Below are positions 1 to 8,100 of a stretch of 64,000 nucleotides of DNA, piece after piece. The DNA is from Achromobacter marplatensis (lineage in GTDB: Bacteria; Pseudomonadota; Gammaproteobacteria; Burkholderiales; Burkholderiaceae_B), in the NCBI RefSeq assembly GCF_002209535.1, contig NZ_NJIG01000004.1:62001-126000 (forward strand). The letters run 5' to 3'. The notes under the pieces are model-generated. The model saw nothing but the letters and a program-made list of their open reading frames with translations, made no database searches and was not told where the DNA came from. Made by a program: the position numbers and the translations under genes. The first letter of the stretch is position 1, and each line of letters begins with the position of its first letter.

Positions 1-2
1 AC

Positions 3-413
3 AGCGCACGCGCGCTGGGCACGGTGCGCGCCATCGACACTGCGCAGCCCGCGCAGGCGCAGCTGGAGCAATACCTGTCGATGATGGAATCGCGCGCCTG
101 CGGCGCCGGTGAGCTCTGTCTGGGCGGCATGCTGGCCGCCGACATCATGAGCTTGTCCGACCGCGTGCGTGGCGCCCTGCAGGGCTTTTTCCGTGCGCAC
201 GAAGCGTGGCTGGCCCGCGTGCTGGCCGAAGGCGCGGCGCAAGGCACGTTGAAGTTTTCCGGCACGGCCGAAGCCGCGGGCCGGGCCGTATTCGCCACGG
301 TGCAAGGTTGCTTGCTGGTGGCGCGCCTGTTCCAGCAGCCGCCCGCGTTGTGCGAGGCGATCAGCGCCTTGTATGTGGAATGCGATCATGTGAAGGGCAG
401 CCAGGCGGCGTAA
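3..413 (+). CDS. TetR-family regulator, C-terminal part (5' end outside window)
   Basis: The reading frame is open from the window edge, and about 136 residues precede the TAA stop. They look like the ligand-binding half of a TetR/AcrR repressor: a helix with the run LCLGGMLAADI, a stretch with FFRAHEAWLARVL, then a helix ending in GCLLVARLF. This matches the YcdC/AcrR-like C-terminal pattern. The DNA-binding helix-turn-helix lies upstream of position 1, so target and operator cannot be judged. A stem-loop terminator follows 53 bp after the stop, so the gene probably ends its transcript here. The ATG at position 24 is internal to the gene. Confidence 0.75.
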   Translation, partial: SARALGTVRAIDTAQPAQAQLEQYLSMMESRACGAGELCLGGMLAADIMSLSDRVRGALQGFFRAHEAWLARVLAEGAAQGTLKFSGTAEAAGRAVFATVQGCLLVARLFQQPPALCEAISALYVECDHVKGSQAA

Positions 414-465
414 CCTGCTGTGGATGCCTAGCGCAGACGCGCTCCGATTGCAGCGATGAACCGTA

Positions 466-500
466 CGGCCGCCTGGCTCCCGCAGGCGGCCGTTGCTTTT
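466..500 (+). terminator. Intrinsic terminator after the TetR fragment
   Basis: Perfect 10-bp arms CGGCCGCCTG (466-475) and CAGGCGGCCG (483-492) enclose a 7-nt loop and are followed by TTGCTTTT. It lies between two converging genes. The T-rich side favours the plus strand. Confidence 0.65.
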
Positions 501-507
501 GGCGCGG

Positions 508-1365
508 TCAGGCTTGCAGCGCCCGGGCCATGTCCACGCTGGTGCGCTCCTGCATCCCCAGATCGCGCATGCGTTGCAGGAAGGTCGCTTGCGCATCGGC
601 GAAGCCGGCAACGGGGCTCATGCAATCGGTCAGCAGCACGATGCGTGACAGATTGCCGCCGGGCAGGTGTTCGGCCAGATGTTCTACGGTGGCACGCACG
701 CAGTGGCTGCCGGCTTCTCCGCCAATGATGATCAGGTCCGAGCGGTCCAGCGATCCCAGCAGGCTGCGGTTGAGCTGGCTGCGGGGATCATCGGGATCCG
801 GCACTTCGGCCATCAGCGCGCTGTAGTGTTCCGTCCAGGGGTTCGTGCCTTTGGGCACCTTGCGCACGATGAACTGGTCCGCGTCTTCCCAGCGGCTGTA
901 CGCCGCGCGCACGTCCGCATGCACGTTGTGCCCCCAGGTGCCGATTTCGCAGTGCACGGGCCACACCATCAGTGTGTAGCGGCCGCGCGCCTCCAGTTCG
1001 TCCAGATAGGTCAGGGTGCGAGGCAGGTCGTCGATGTGGCGCGGGTGGAAGGCGCCAGCGCGCACTTCTGCGGCGGTGATCGGCGTGAAGGGTGCGACGG
1101 GCTGGCCGTCGCCCGTGCGCCAGAACGTGGGGTGCGCGACGTCCAGCCGATGGTGCGAATCCAGCGTCACCGTGATGGAAGTCAGCGCATGCGCGGTGGC
1201 GTCGATGAAGTGCGCCAGCCGTTGCATGTCGGCGTGCGCGCCCGCTACCGGCAGCGCCGGCAGGCTGGGGTTTCCGGTCAACGGATCCGTAGGCAGATAC
1301 GCCTCGGGCAGGTCGCAGAAATCGTTCTGCGGATCGACGATCAATAAATGGACGGAACGCGGCAT
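508..1365 (-). CDS. Isochorismatase-like cysteine hydrolase
   Basis: A 285-residue member of the nicotinamidase/isochorismatase superfamily, whose cytosolic enzymes hydrolyse amides or enol ethers with an Asp-Lys-Cys triad. Visible motifs are LLIVDPQNDF at the N-terminus (Asp11), a central Lys in FIVRKVPKGTNPW, and the nucleophile Cys in GGEAGSHCVRATVEHL. The ATG at 1365 was chosen because the family core begins directly after it; the frame stays open further upstream but that stretch is not family-like. The substrate is unknown. A 37-residue ORF and a TetR operator lie just upstream, so it is probably repressed by the TetR protein encoded at 1611-2228. Confidence 0.8.
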   Translation of the reverse strand: MPRSVHLLIVDPQNDFCDLPEAYLPTDPLTGNPSLPALPVAGAHADMQRLAHFIDATAHALTSITVTLDSHHRLDVAHPTFWRTGDGQPVAPFTPITAAEVRAGAFHPRHIDDLPRTLTYLDELEARGRYTLMVWPVHCEIGTWGHNVHADVRAAYSRWEDADQFIVRKVPKGTNPWTEHYSALMAEVPDPDDPRSQLNRSLLGSLDRSDLIIIGGEAGSHCVRATVEHLAEHLPGGNLSRIVLLTDCMSPVAGFADAQATFLQRMRDLGMQERTSVDMARALQA

Positions 1366-1418
1366 GGCTGGATTCGATTGGACTATCCCGGAATATAGAC
1401 CGGGATGCTGCTTGTTCA

Positions 1419-1532
1419 CTAGAACAGCACAAGGTGTTCGGCGCAGGCGGGCAATTGGCGCAGCAGCGCGCGCCATTGCCGCCACAGGTGGGCCAGTGCG
1501 CCGACGGCGATGGCTGCGATCAGAATCCACAT
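1419..1532 (-). CDS. Small 37-residue hydrophobic protein
   Basis: A short ORF starting MWILIAAIAVGALAHLWRQW and ending TAG. It has a clear ribosome-binding site (GGAG, about 7 nt before the ATG) and one hydrophobic N-terminal helix followed by a basic amphipathic tail. This looks like a single-pass small membrane protein. It sits between a TetR operator (1551-1570) and the cysteine hydrolase, so the two probably form one transcript. No family is recognised. It could also be a leader ORF for the hydrolase. Confidence 0.5.
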   Translation of the reverse strand: MWILIAAIAVGALAHLWRQWRALLRQLPACAEHLVLF

Positions 1533-1550
1533 GGCAAGCTCCAAATATAA

Positions 1551-1570
1551 ATTCGCACGGGCGTGCGAAA
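1551..1570. promoter_or_regulatory. TetR operator, copy 1
   Basis: Inverted repeat TTCGCACG-GG-CGTGCGAA with perfect 8-bp arms (1552-1559 and 1562-1569). It lies 19 bp upstream of the 37-residue ORF. It is nearly identical to the palindrome in front of the TetR gene (2238-2258), which supports binding by that regulator. Confidence 0.7.
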
Positions 1571-1610
1571 TTAGGGTCAAGAAACGCCGGCATGCGCCGG
1601 CGCGATTCAG

Positions 1611-2228
1611 TTATTCAACGTAGGTGAAGCTGCGGTAGGTCGAGATCAGCCGCTCATACGCCGCCCGCACGCGTGCGGGCGCCTTGGGGTCTCGCAGGAA
1701 GCGGGCGTCGTGCATCAAACCGATCATCAGGCTATAGACCTCGAACACCAGTTGCTCGGGGTCGGTGTCCGGCCGCACGTGGCCCGCTTCCAGCGCCTGG
1801 TTGACGGTGCGCACCATGGCCGCGCGCCAGCGCCGCAGATTGCCTTCCAGCACGGCGCGCAGTGGCGATTCGACGTCGTCGTATTCGAACGCGCCGGCCA
1901 CATAGATGCAGCCGGTCAGCAGTTCGACGTTGCTGGCGCGGTCCACCCATAGCGAGACCAGCGCATTCAGCCGGGGCAGCCCACGGGGATGCGCCATGGC
2001 CGGCGTGAAGACGGCGGCCACGAAGCGGCGGTCGTATTCGTCCAGCACCGCTTGCTGCAAGGCCTCAAGCGAGCCGACGCGCGAGAACACGCCGCTTTTG
2101 CTGATGCCCAGCTGCTTGGCCACCTGGCCCAGCGACAGGCTTTCCATGCCCTGCGCGGCGGCCAGGTCCACGGCCGCGTCCACAATGGCCGCGAAAGTCA
2201 GTTCGCTTTTCTCGGTTTTGGCTGTCAT
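1611..2228 (-). CDS. TetR-family transcriptional repressor
   Basis: A 205-residue TetR/AcrR protein. Residues about 8-55 form the DNA-binding domain (LTFAAIVDAAVDLAAAQG, then LGQVAKQLGISKSGVFSRVGS); the rest is an all-helical ligand and dimer domain of the TetR_C type. A palindrome 10 bp upstream of the ATG and a matching one downstream, in front of the small ORF and cysteine hydrolase, suggest it represses both itself and those genes. The ligand is unknown; it may be the hydrolase substrate or product. Length is normal for the family. Confidence 0.85.
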   Translation of the reverse strand: MTAKTEKSELTFAAIVDAAVDLAAAQGMESLSLGQVAKQLGISKSGVFSRVGSLEALQQAVLDEYDRRFVAAVFTPAMAHPRGLPRLNALVSLWVDRASNVELLTGCIYVAGAFEYDDVESPLRAVLEGNLRRWRAAMVRTVNQALEAGHVRPDTDPEQLVFEVYSLMIGLMHDARFLRDPKAPARVRAAYERLISTYRSFTYVE

Positions 2229-2237
2229 GAACGTGAA

Positions 2238-2258
2238 TTTAGCACGGTCGTGCGAAAT
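2238..2258. promoter_or_regulatory. TetR operator, copy 2 (autoregulatory)
   Basis: TTAGCACG-GT-CGTGCGAA, with 7 of 8 positions symmetric (2239-2246 and 2249-2256), immediately upstream of the TetR start codon. It shares the AGCACG/CGCACG-N2-CGTGCGAA core with copy 1. Confidence 0.7.
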
Positions 2259-2294
2259 ACCGGGATTTATTAATCGGGGCAGGGTCGGCAGCCC

Positions 2295-2326
2295 AAAAAA
2301 AACGGACCGCCGAGGCGGTCCGTTTT
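2295..2326 (-). terminator. Intrinsic terminator of glcB
   Basis: A hairpin with arms AAAACGGACCGC and GCGGTCCGTTTT (2299-2310 and 2315-2326) and a 4-nt loop, followed on the minus strand by an eight-T run (the A run at 2295-2302). It lies 24 bp past the glcB stop. Confidence 0.85.
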
Positions 2327-2350
2327 GGTGGCGCAGGGTGTGCGGTGCCG

Positions 2351-4525
2351 TCAGGCGGCCGCGGCCTTGAACTGCAGGCGGTACTTATGCAGCAGCGGTT
2401 CGGTGTAGCCGTTGGGTTGGGTCAGCCCTTCAAAGACCAGCGCGCACGCCGCCTTGAACGCCAGCGAGGTGTCGAAATGGCTGGCCATGGGCTGGTAGGC
2501 CGCATCGCCGGCGTTCTGGCCGTCCACGACCTTGGCCATGCGCTTGAACGTTTCCATGACCTGGTCTTGGTTGGTCACGCCGTGGCGAATCCAGTTGGCG
2601 ATGTGCTGGCTGGAGATGCGCAGCGTGGCGCGGTCTTCCATGAGGCCCACGTTGTGGATGTCCGGCACCTTCGAGCAGCCTACGCCCTGGTCGATCCAGC
2701 GCACCACATAGCCCAGGATGCCCTGGACGTTGTTGTCCAGTTCCTGCTGGATGTCGGCCGCGGACCACTTGGAGCGGTCGCCGACCGGCACAGTCAGCAG
2801 GCCGCCCAGCAACTCGTCGCGGACGTCGGCCAGTTTGGTGCGCTCCAGTTCTTTCTGGACCGCTTGCACGTCCACCTGGTGGTAGTGCAGTGCGTGCAGC
2901 GTGGCGGCGGTGGGCGAGGGCACCCAGGCGGTATTGGCGCCGGCCTTGGGATGCGCGATCTTCTGTTCCAGCATGGCGGCCATCAGGTCCGGCATGGCCC
3001 ACATGCCCTTGCCGATCTGGGCGCGGCCGCGCAGGCCGCTGTCCAGGCCGACCAGCACGTTGTTGCGTTCGTACGCAGTGATCCAGGCGGTGGACTTCAT
3101 GTCGCCCTTGCGCAGCATCGGGCCGGCTTCCATGCTGGAGTGCATTTCGTCGCCGGTGCGGTCCAAAAAGCCCGTGTTGATGAAGGCCACGCGCGAGGCG
3201 GCCGCGCCAATGCACGCTTTCAGGTTGATGCTGGTGCGGCGCTCTTCGTCCATGATGCCCATCTTCAAGGTGTTGCGCGGCACCTTGATCAGGTCTTCGA
3301 CGCGGTCGAAGAGTTCGCTGGCGAATGCGGCCTCAACGGGGCCGTGCATCTTGGGCTTCACGATGTAGACGGAACCGGTGCGCGAGTTCAGCTTGTTCTT
3401 GCGGTCTTGCAGCGCGGCCAGGCTCGTGACCACGGCGTCCAGGATGCCTTCGGGGATTTCCAGGCCGTCGCGGTCCAGGATGGCCGGGTTGGTCATCAGG
3501 TGGCCGACGTTGCGCACGAACATCAGCGAACGGCCGTGCAGGGTCAGCGAGGAGCCGTCCGGGCGCGTGTAGACGCGGTCGGCATTGAGCTTGCGCGTGA
3601 AGGTCTTGCCGCCCTTGGTGACGGCTTCGGTCAGGTCGCCCTTCATCAGGCCGAGCCAGTTGCGGTAGATGTGGACCTTGTCGTCCGCATCCACGGCGGC
3701 GACCGAGTCTTCGCAATCCATGATGGTGGTCAGCGCTGCCTCGACCAGCACATCCTTGACGCCGGCGGCGTCCGTGCTGCCGATGGCGTTGGCGCGGTCG
3801 ATCTGGATTTCGAAGTGCAGCCCGTTGTTCTTGAGCAGGATGGCGGTGGGCGCGGCGGCCTCGCCCTGGTAGCCGGCGAATTGCGACGCGGACTTCAGGC
3901 CGGTCGCGCCGTCGGCCAGTGCCACGCGCAACTGGCCCCCTTCGACCGTGTAGCCGCGGGCGTCGGCGTGCGAACCTTGGGCCAGCGGCGCGGCCGTATC
4001 CAGGAAAGCGCGGGCGCGCGCGATGACGGCGGCGCCGCGGTCGGGGTTGTAGCCCTTGCCGGTGTCGCCCGGCGTGGCGGGAATGGCGTCGGTGCCGTAG
4101 AGCGCGTCGTACAGGCTGCCCCAGCGCGCGTTGGCGGCGTTCAGCGCGTAGCGCGAGTTCGACATCGGCACGACCAACTGCGGGCCGGCCTGCTGCGAGA
4201 TTTCGGTGTCGACGTTGTCGGTCGTGGCTTGCACGCTGGCCGGCTGTGGCAACAGGTAGCCGATGCCTTCCAGGAACTTGCGGTAGGCGGCGGGGTCGGC
4301 GATGGGGCCCGGGTTGGCGCGGTGCCAGGAATCCAGTTCGGCTTGCAGGCGGTCGCGTTCAGCCAGCAGCGCGCGGTTCTTGGGGCCCAGATCGTGTACC
4401 AGGGCGGCAAAGCCTTGCCAGAAGCCGTCGGCATCCAGGCCGGTGGCGGGCAGGGCTTCCTGTTCGATGAATTGGTTGAGATTGGCCGCCACTTGCAGGC
4501 CGTGGTGCTGGATGCGTTCAGTCAT
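2351..4525 (-). CDS. glcB: Malate synthase G
   Basis: A 724-residue protein, the normal length for malate synthase G, which condenses glyoxylate with acetyl-CoA to malate in the glyoxylate/glycolate route in the cytosol. Recognisable segments include [36 protein letters not shown] and [19 protein letters not shown]. The ATG at 4525 begins [12 protein letters not shown], the usual N-terminus; the frame upstream is only an extension. The gene is divergent from a FadR-type regulator, with two identical operator-like sites between them, so glycolate- or glyoxylate-responsive control is likely. A strong terminator follows. Confidence 0.95.
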   Translation of the reverse strand: MTERIQHHGLQVAANLNQFIEQEALPATGLDADGFWQGFAALVHDLGPKNRALLAERDRLQAELDSWHRANPGPIADPAAYRKFLEGIGYLLPQPASVQATTDNVDTEISQQAGPQLVVPMSNSRYALNAANARWGSLYDALYGTDAIPATPGDTGKGYNPDRGAAVIARARAFLDTAAPLAQGSHADARGYTVEGGQLRVALADGATGLKSASQFAGYQGEAAAPTAILLKNNGLHFEIQIDRANAIGSTDAAGVKDVLVEAALTTIMDCEDSVAAVDADDKVHIYRNWLGLMKGDLTEAVTKGGKTFTRKLNADRVYTRPDGSSLTLHGRSLMFVRNVGHLMTNPAILDRDGLEIPEGILDAVVTSLAALQDRKNKLNSRTGSVYIVKPKMHGPVEAAFASELFDRVEDLIKVPRNTLKMGIMDEERRTSINLKACIGAAASRVAFINTGFLDRTGDEMHSSMEAGPMLRKGDMKSTAWITAYERNNVLVGLDSGLRGRAQIGKGMWAMPDLMAAMLEQKIAHPKAGANTAWVPSPTAATLHALHYHQVDVQAVQKELERTKLADVRDELLGGLLTVPVGDRSKWSAADIQQELDNNVQGILGYVVRWIDQGVGCSKVPDIHNVGLMEDRATLRISSQHIANWIRHGVTNQDQVMETFKRMAKVVDGQNAGDAAYQPMASHFDTSLAFKAACALVFEGLTQPNGYTEPLLHKYRLQFKAAAA

Positions 4526-4627
4526 GCGGATCTCTAGCGTAAGAAGGGCTGGCCGGCGCCGGGCGCCGGGCGAATCTGTCCTGACATCATCGTTCGCACC
4601 TGCAGCAATGTCCATATCAAAACCAGC

Positions 4628-4638
4628 TGGTCATACCA
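4628..4638. promoter_or_regulatory. FadR-type regulator site, copy 1
   Basis: TGGTCATACCA, an inverted repeat TGGT-N3-ACCA that extends to CTGGT/ACCAG here (4627-4639). This is the spacing used by FadR-subfamily GntR regulators. An identical 11-mer lies 108 bp away at 4736-4746. Confidence 0.65.
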
Positions 4639-4735
4639 GTTTATTTTTACGCACTCCGGCAAAGCCGTTCTTTTTATGGTTTTATATCAGCTACTTACAG
4701 AGACTGGGTCAAGCGGCGCGAACCGGAAGAACGCT

Positions 4736-4746
4736 TGGTCATACCA
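4736..4746. promoter_or_regulatory. FadR-type regulator site, copy 2
   Basis: A second exact TGGTCATACCA, 16 bp upstream of the regulator start codon and therefore well placed for autoregulation. The paired sites flank the glcB-regulator promoter region. Confidence 0.65.
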
Positions 4747-4762
4747 CTGGTCCGGAGAGTGC

Positions 4763-5527
4763 ATGTACGCGGAAACCGAAGAGAAACCCCGCCAGGTGGC
4801 GGACGAGGTCGCTGAACGGATCGAACGCCTGATCCTGGACGGCGTGCTCAAGGCGGGGCAGGCCCTGCCGTCCGAACGACGCCTGACCGAAAAACTGGGC
4901 GTGTCGCGCACGGCGTTGCGCGAAGGGCTCAAGCTGTTGCGGGCGCGCGAGATCATCCATACCGCGCAAGGCAAGGGATCGTTCGTCGCCCATATTTCGA
5001 AGGTGGATGCCGGGCCGCTGATGCACCTGTTCAACTCGCAGCCGCGCACGCTCTACGACCTGCTGGAAGTGCGTTCGCTGCTGGAAGCGGAGTCCGCCCG
5101 GCTGGCGGCCATACGCGGCACCGAGGCGGACTTCATCATGATCCGCCGCCGCTATGACGAGATGGTCAGCGCGCAGGGCACGGCTACCGATACGGCCACG
5201 CACGCGCATCTGGACCACGCGTTCCATCTGGCTATCTGCGAGGCCTCTCACAATCCGGTGCTGGTGCACACCCTGCAGTCGCTGACGGACCTGCTGCTGG
5301 GCTCGGTGTTCGCGTGCGTGAACAACCTCTATCACCGCGAACCGGAAAAGCGCCAGATCGACCGCCAGCACACGCGTCTGTTCAACGCCGTGACCGGGCG
5401 CCAGCCCGAATTGGCGCGCAAGGCCGCAGCCGATCATGTGGACAGCGTGCGCCAGAGCCTGGCCGAGATCGAACAGGAAGAACAGCGCCTGGTGCGCGCG
5501 ACGCTACGCCTGGAAGGCTGGACGTAG
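4763..5527 (+). CDS. FadR-subfamily GntR regulator of the glcB region (GlcC-like)
   Basis: A 254-residue regulator. The N-terminal winged helix (about residues 8-75) contains VADEVAERIERLILDGVLKAGQALPSE and LGVSRTALREGLKLLRA with GKGSFV; the C-terminal FCD helical domain has DHAFHLAICEASHNPVL and a late DHVDSVRQSL helix with the metal or ligand histidines. The ATG at 4763 is preceded by GGAG; the upstream frame is non-coding in character. Divergent placement next to malate synthase suggests a GlcC-like regulator sensing a two-carbon acid. LldR- or PdhR-like sensing is possible, since the family is not separable by sequence alone. Confidence 0.8.
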   Translation: MYAETEEKPRQVADEVAERIERLILDGVLKAGQALPSERRLTEKLGVSRTALREGLKLLRAREIIHTAQGKGSFVAHISKVDAGPLMHLFNSQPRTLYDLLEVRSLLEAESARLAAIRGTEADFIMIRRRYDEMVSAQGTATDTATHAHLDHAFHLAICEASHNPVLVHTLQSLTDLLLGSVFACVNNLYHREPEKRQIDRQHTRLFNAVTGRQPELARKAAADHVDSVRQSLAEIEQEEQRLVRATLRLEGWT

Positions 5528-5558
5528 CGCCCGCGCGGCGGGGTATGGATCCCGGCGC

Positions 5559-6677
5559 TTAACGGTCGGCGGTGGCGCAGCCGGTCAGCGCCAGCGGCTT
5601 GCCCGCGTAGATGCGGCCGAAACGGTTGTTCAGCAGCGCGTCCAGGTCGATGGCTTCCTGGCCCACGAAACCCTGTTGCGGCAACGCGCCTTGCGCCACC
5701 AGATCCAGCGCGGCGCAGATGCCTGCGGCCGTCGACAACTGGATGGCGCTCAAGCGATGGCCGTCCACGTCCGTGCCGAACACGCGGATCGGGTACGACT
5801 CTTCTTCCAGGCGGCCGTGGCGGTGGCCTGATGCCGAGGCCTGGATCACGATCACGTCCTGCTCGGTGGTGGGGATGGCCGATTCGAAAATGTCCTTGAG
5901 CAGATCGCGGCGGTCGCGCAGGCGCAGGTCATTGAGCAGCAACTTCATGATGTTGCAGTGGCCCGGATAGCGCACCGACTTGTAGTCCACATTGCGCGCG
6001 CGGCCCAACAGGGTGGAGGGCAGGGTACCCAGGCCGCCCGAGGTGTTGAAGGCTTCGTATTCCACGCCGTCCAGCGCGAACGTCTCATAGCCTTCCAACG
6101 CGGGCACGCTGGTCAGTTGGCCGTCCACGATGGCCTCGCACGGGTTGCAGTATTCGTTGATCAGCCCTTCGGTGCTCCACGTCAGGTTGTAGCGCAGGCT
6201 GTTGGAGGGATAGCGCGGCAGGGCGCCGACGCGCATGCGCAAATCCAGCAAGGTGTCGAAGCGTCGCGCCAGCGCGTTGCCGACAATGCCGATGAAGCCG
6301 GGCGCCAGGCCGCATTGCGGCATCAGCACGCTGCGCGCGTTCTCCGCCAGCGCCTGGATGGCATGGGTGCTGGCGACGTCTTCGGTCAGGTCGAAGTAAT
6401 GCACGCCGGCCTTCGCGCACAGTCCGGCCACCGCGGTGGCGCGATGGAACGGAAGGGCGTTGACCACGGCATAGGCGCCTTCGATCGCGCTCGCCACCGA
6501 GGCGTCGTCGCTGATCTGGCGCGTCTCGCAACCCAGTTCGGCCAGGACAGCAAGGCGGGCGGGGTCCTGGTCGGCAACCAGCACGGAATAATCGCCGCTG
6601 CGTTCCAGCATCAGGGCGATGGCGAAACCGATTTTTCCGGCGCCCAGCAGAACGATGGGACGGTTGAGGGTGGACAT
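5559..6677 (-). CDS. Saccharopine-dehydrogenase-family NAD(P) oxidoreductase
   Basis: A 372-residue protein with an N-terminal Rossmann fold (IVLLGAGKIGFAIALMLERSG, residues 8-28) and the saccharopine-dehydrogenase-type catalytic region (GLAPGFIGIVGNALA; LRYNLTWSTEGLINEYCNP; PGHCNIMKLLLNDL). Such enzymes oxidise or form secondary amines in lysine metabolism; lysine 6-dehydrogenases look similar. The exact substrate cannot be set from the sequence. It is monocistronic, starting at the ATG at 6677. The neighbours (DUF4148 protein, glyoxylate genes) give no pathway clue. Confidence 0.75.
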   Translation of the reverse strand: MSTLNRPIVLLGAGKIGFAIALMLERSGDYSVLVADQDPARLAVLAELGCETRQISDDASVASAIEGAYAVVNALPFHRATAVAGLCAKAGVHYFDLTEDVASTHAIQALAENARSVLMPQCGLAPGFIGIVGNALARRFDTLLDLRMRVGALPRYPSNSLRYNLTWSTEGLINEYCNPCEAIVDGQLTSVPALEGYETFALDGVEYEAFNTSGGLGTLPSTLLGRARNVDYKSVRYPGHCNIMKLLLNDLRLRDRRDLLKDIFESAIPTTEQDVIVIQASASGHRHGRLEEESYPIRVFGTDVDGHRLSAIQLSTAAGICAALDLVAQGALPQQGFVGQEAIDLDALLNNRFGRIYAGKPLALTGCATADR

Positions 6678-6814
6678 GGTGCGACTCCTGCGATGAGGGG
6701 GGATGGGTTGGCCTCATCCTATGCGGGAGTGCTGTCGATTTGTAGATCTGAAAGTGTCGTAACGGCTTAAGTTAACGTCGATATGACTTAATGCGGTGTC
6801 GAAACGTCAAAAAC

Positions 6815-6845
6815 AAAGCCCTCCGGCTTGGGGCCGAAGGGCTTT
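6815..6845 (-). terminator. Intrinsic terminator of the DUF4148 gene
   Basis: A hairpin AAAGCCCTCCGGC / GCCGAAGGGCTTT (one mismatch) with a 5-nt loop. On the minus strand it is followed by TTTGTTTTTG. It lies 36 bp after the DUF4148 stop codon. Confidence 0.75.
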
Positions 6846-6881
6846 CGAGGGGTGATCGCAGGGCCTTTGCCGGCCCGGGGA

Positions 6882-7274
6882 TCAGCTGCCCATGGGGGGG
6901 TAGTCCATGTTGCCGAAGGTGACCAGGCCTTCTGCCTTGGCTTGAGCCAGTTGCGATTCCACTTGGGCGCGGGTCAGCGACGTGGCGGATTCAGCGGTGG
7001 CGACGGGCGGGTAGTCCAGGTTGCCGAAGGTGACTTCGCCAGCGGTCTTGGCTTGCGCCAGTTCAGCTTGCACTTGTTGCGAGGTCAGGCTGGACTTCTG
7101 GGCGATGGCGGCGGGGTAGCCTTCTTCGCCAAACGTGTACTGGCCCGATACCTTGGCTTGTTGCAGTTCGGCTTGAACCTGGGCGCGCGACGGGCCTTGG
7201 TCGGCTTCAGCGGCTTGGGCGCCAGCAGCCAGAACGGACATGGACAGCATCAATGCGGTAGCAAGGGTTTTCAT
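6882..7274 (-). CDS. DUF4148 secreted repeat protein
   Basis: A 130-residue protein with a signal peptide (MKTLATALMLSMSVLAAGAQA). Three tandem copies follow of a roughly 30-residue unit with the pattern (S/T)xxQVxxxLxQAKxxGxxTFGxxxYP, centred on residues about 30-55, 62-90 and 97-127. This is the DUF4148 architecture, common in Bordetella, Achromobacter and Burkholderia and usually present once per protein. The function is unknown and a periplasmic location is likely. The ATG at 7274 has GGAGG 8 nt upstream. An AT-rich upstream region carries a palindrome at 7433-7450. It has its own terminator. Confidence 0.8.
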   Translation of the reverse strand: MKTLATALMLSMSVLAAGAQAAEADQGPSRAQVQAELQQAKVSGQYTFGEEGYPAAIAQKSSLTSQQVQAELAQAKTAGEVTFGNLDYPPVATAESATSLTRAQVESQLAQAKAEGLVTFGNMDYPPMGS

Positions 7275-7432
7275 AGCAGACCTCCGGTGTCTTGTGAGCT
7301 TGGGATCCGAACCTCTGGCCTCATTGCTGGGGGTTCGCTTGCTGTGTCCCGATGAGATGCATTCTGTGCTCAAACAACCCTGGGATAAACCCTTATTACC
7401 TGAAAACATCTTTCCAAAATCTGTACTAATCG

Positions 7433-7450
7433 ATTTGGATTCTTCCAAAT
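7433..7450. promoter_or_regulatory. Inverted repeat upstream of the DUF4148 gene
   Basis: ATTTGGA-N4-TCCAAAT, perfect 7-bp arms, about 160 bp upstream of the DUF4148 start in a conspicuously AT-rich stretch. TTCCAAAAT near 7411 resembles a further half-site. The 7275-7532 interval holds no gene; this palindrome is the only structure I see in it. Confidence 0.4.
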
Positions 7451-7532
7451 GACACCATAGGTGGCGATATTTCCATTTCATGACGCAATAGGTGGTGGTC
7501 CAGGCAGGCGGGCGGGAGGGCTTTTGGGGCGC

Positions 7533-7566
7533 AAAAAAGACGCAGCCCCGGGACGAGCCCGGGGCT
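7533..7566 (-). terminator. Intrinsic terminator of the DUF1090 gene
   Basis: Perfect arms AGCCCCGGG (7544-7552) and CCCGGGGCT (7558-7566) around a 5-nt loop, followed on the minus strand by a six-T run (7533-7538). Confidence 0.85.
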
Positions 7567-7596
7567 GGCAGGGGAAATGGACTTGCGATGCCGGTG

Positions 7597-8001
7597 TCAG
7601 CGGTTCAGTTCAACCAGCGCGGCGTTGTATTCGGACTGGGCTTCTTCCAGCTTGCGCTGCGCCTTGTCGATCTTGTCCTGCTTGCCCTTGGCGCGCGCTT
7701 CCTTCAATTCCTGCTCGCGTTCGGACACCTTGGATTGCTTGTCCCGCACGTCGGCCTCGCGTTGCGATTGCAGGCGGCTGTCGGTGCAATGAGCTTTGGC
7801 TTCCGCCAGGGCCTTGCGCAGGCCGGCTTCGCGGCGGGTGTTGTTCTGCGCCTGGGCGGCGGCGATGTCGTTTTCGATCTCGCAGAACTTGGCCGCGCAA
7901 CCGCGCTGCGCTGAGCAGTCGGTGGCGGCTTGCGCGGGCAACACGCCGAACAGGGCGCATGCGGCGGCGGCAGCTGTCAGGGATTTGATCAAAGAGGGCA
8001 T
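7597..8001 (-). CDS. DUF1090 periplasmic protein (YqjC-like)
   Basis: A 134-residue protein. The signal peptide MPSLIKSLTAAAAACALFGVLPAQA is followed by a Cys-containing head (CSAQRGCAAKFCEIENDI) and a long charged coiled-coil tail (DKQSKVSEREQELKEARAKGKQDKIDKAQRKLEEAQ). This matches DUF1090, typified by E. coli YqjC, of unknown function. The ATG at 8001 starts the signal peptide. It lies downstream of ubiA on the same strand with a 99-bp gap and has its own strong terminator. Confidence 0.8.
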   Translation of the reverse strand: MPSLIKSLTAAAAACALFGVLPAQAATDCSAQRGCAAKFCEIENDIAAAQAQNNTRREAGLRKALAEAKAHCTDSRLQSQREADVRDKQSKVSEREQELKEARAKGKQDKIDKAQRKLEEAQSEYNAALVELNR

Positions 8002-8100
8002 GCGGTGTCTCCGTAAGCGTGGCGGGGACACCATGATCGCGCGATCGGGCGTTACCGGCAATGTGCAGCGTCAATGGCGCTGCACATTGCCGGCAACGGC

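Noticed and set aside
2345..4537. 730-residue plus-strand ORF antisense to glcB
   Set aside because: Low-complexity translation rich in Arg, Ala, Gly, Val and His with no family pattern; a GC-rich shadow of malate synthase G.
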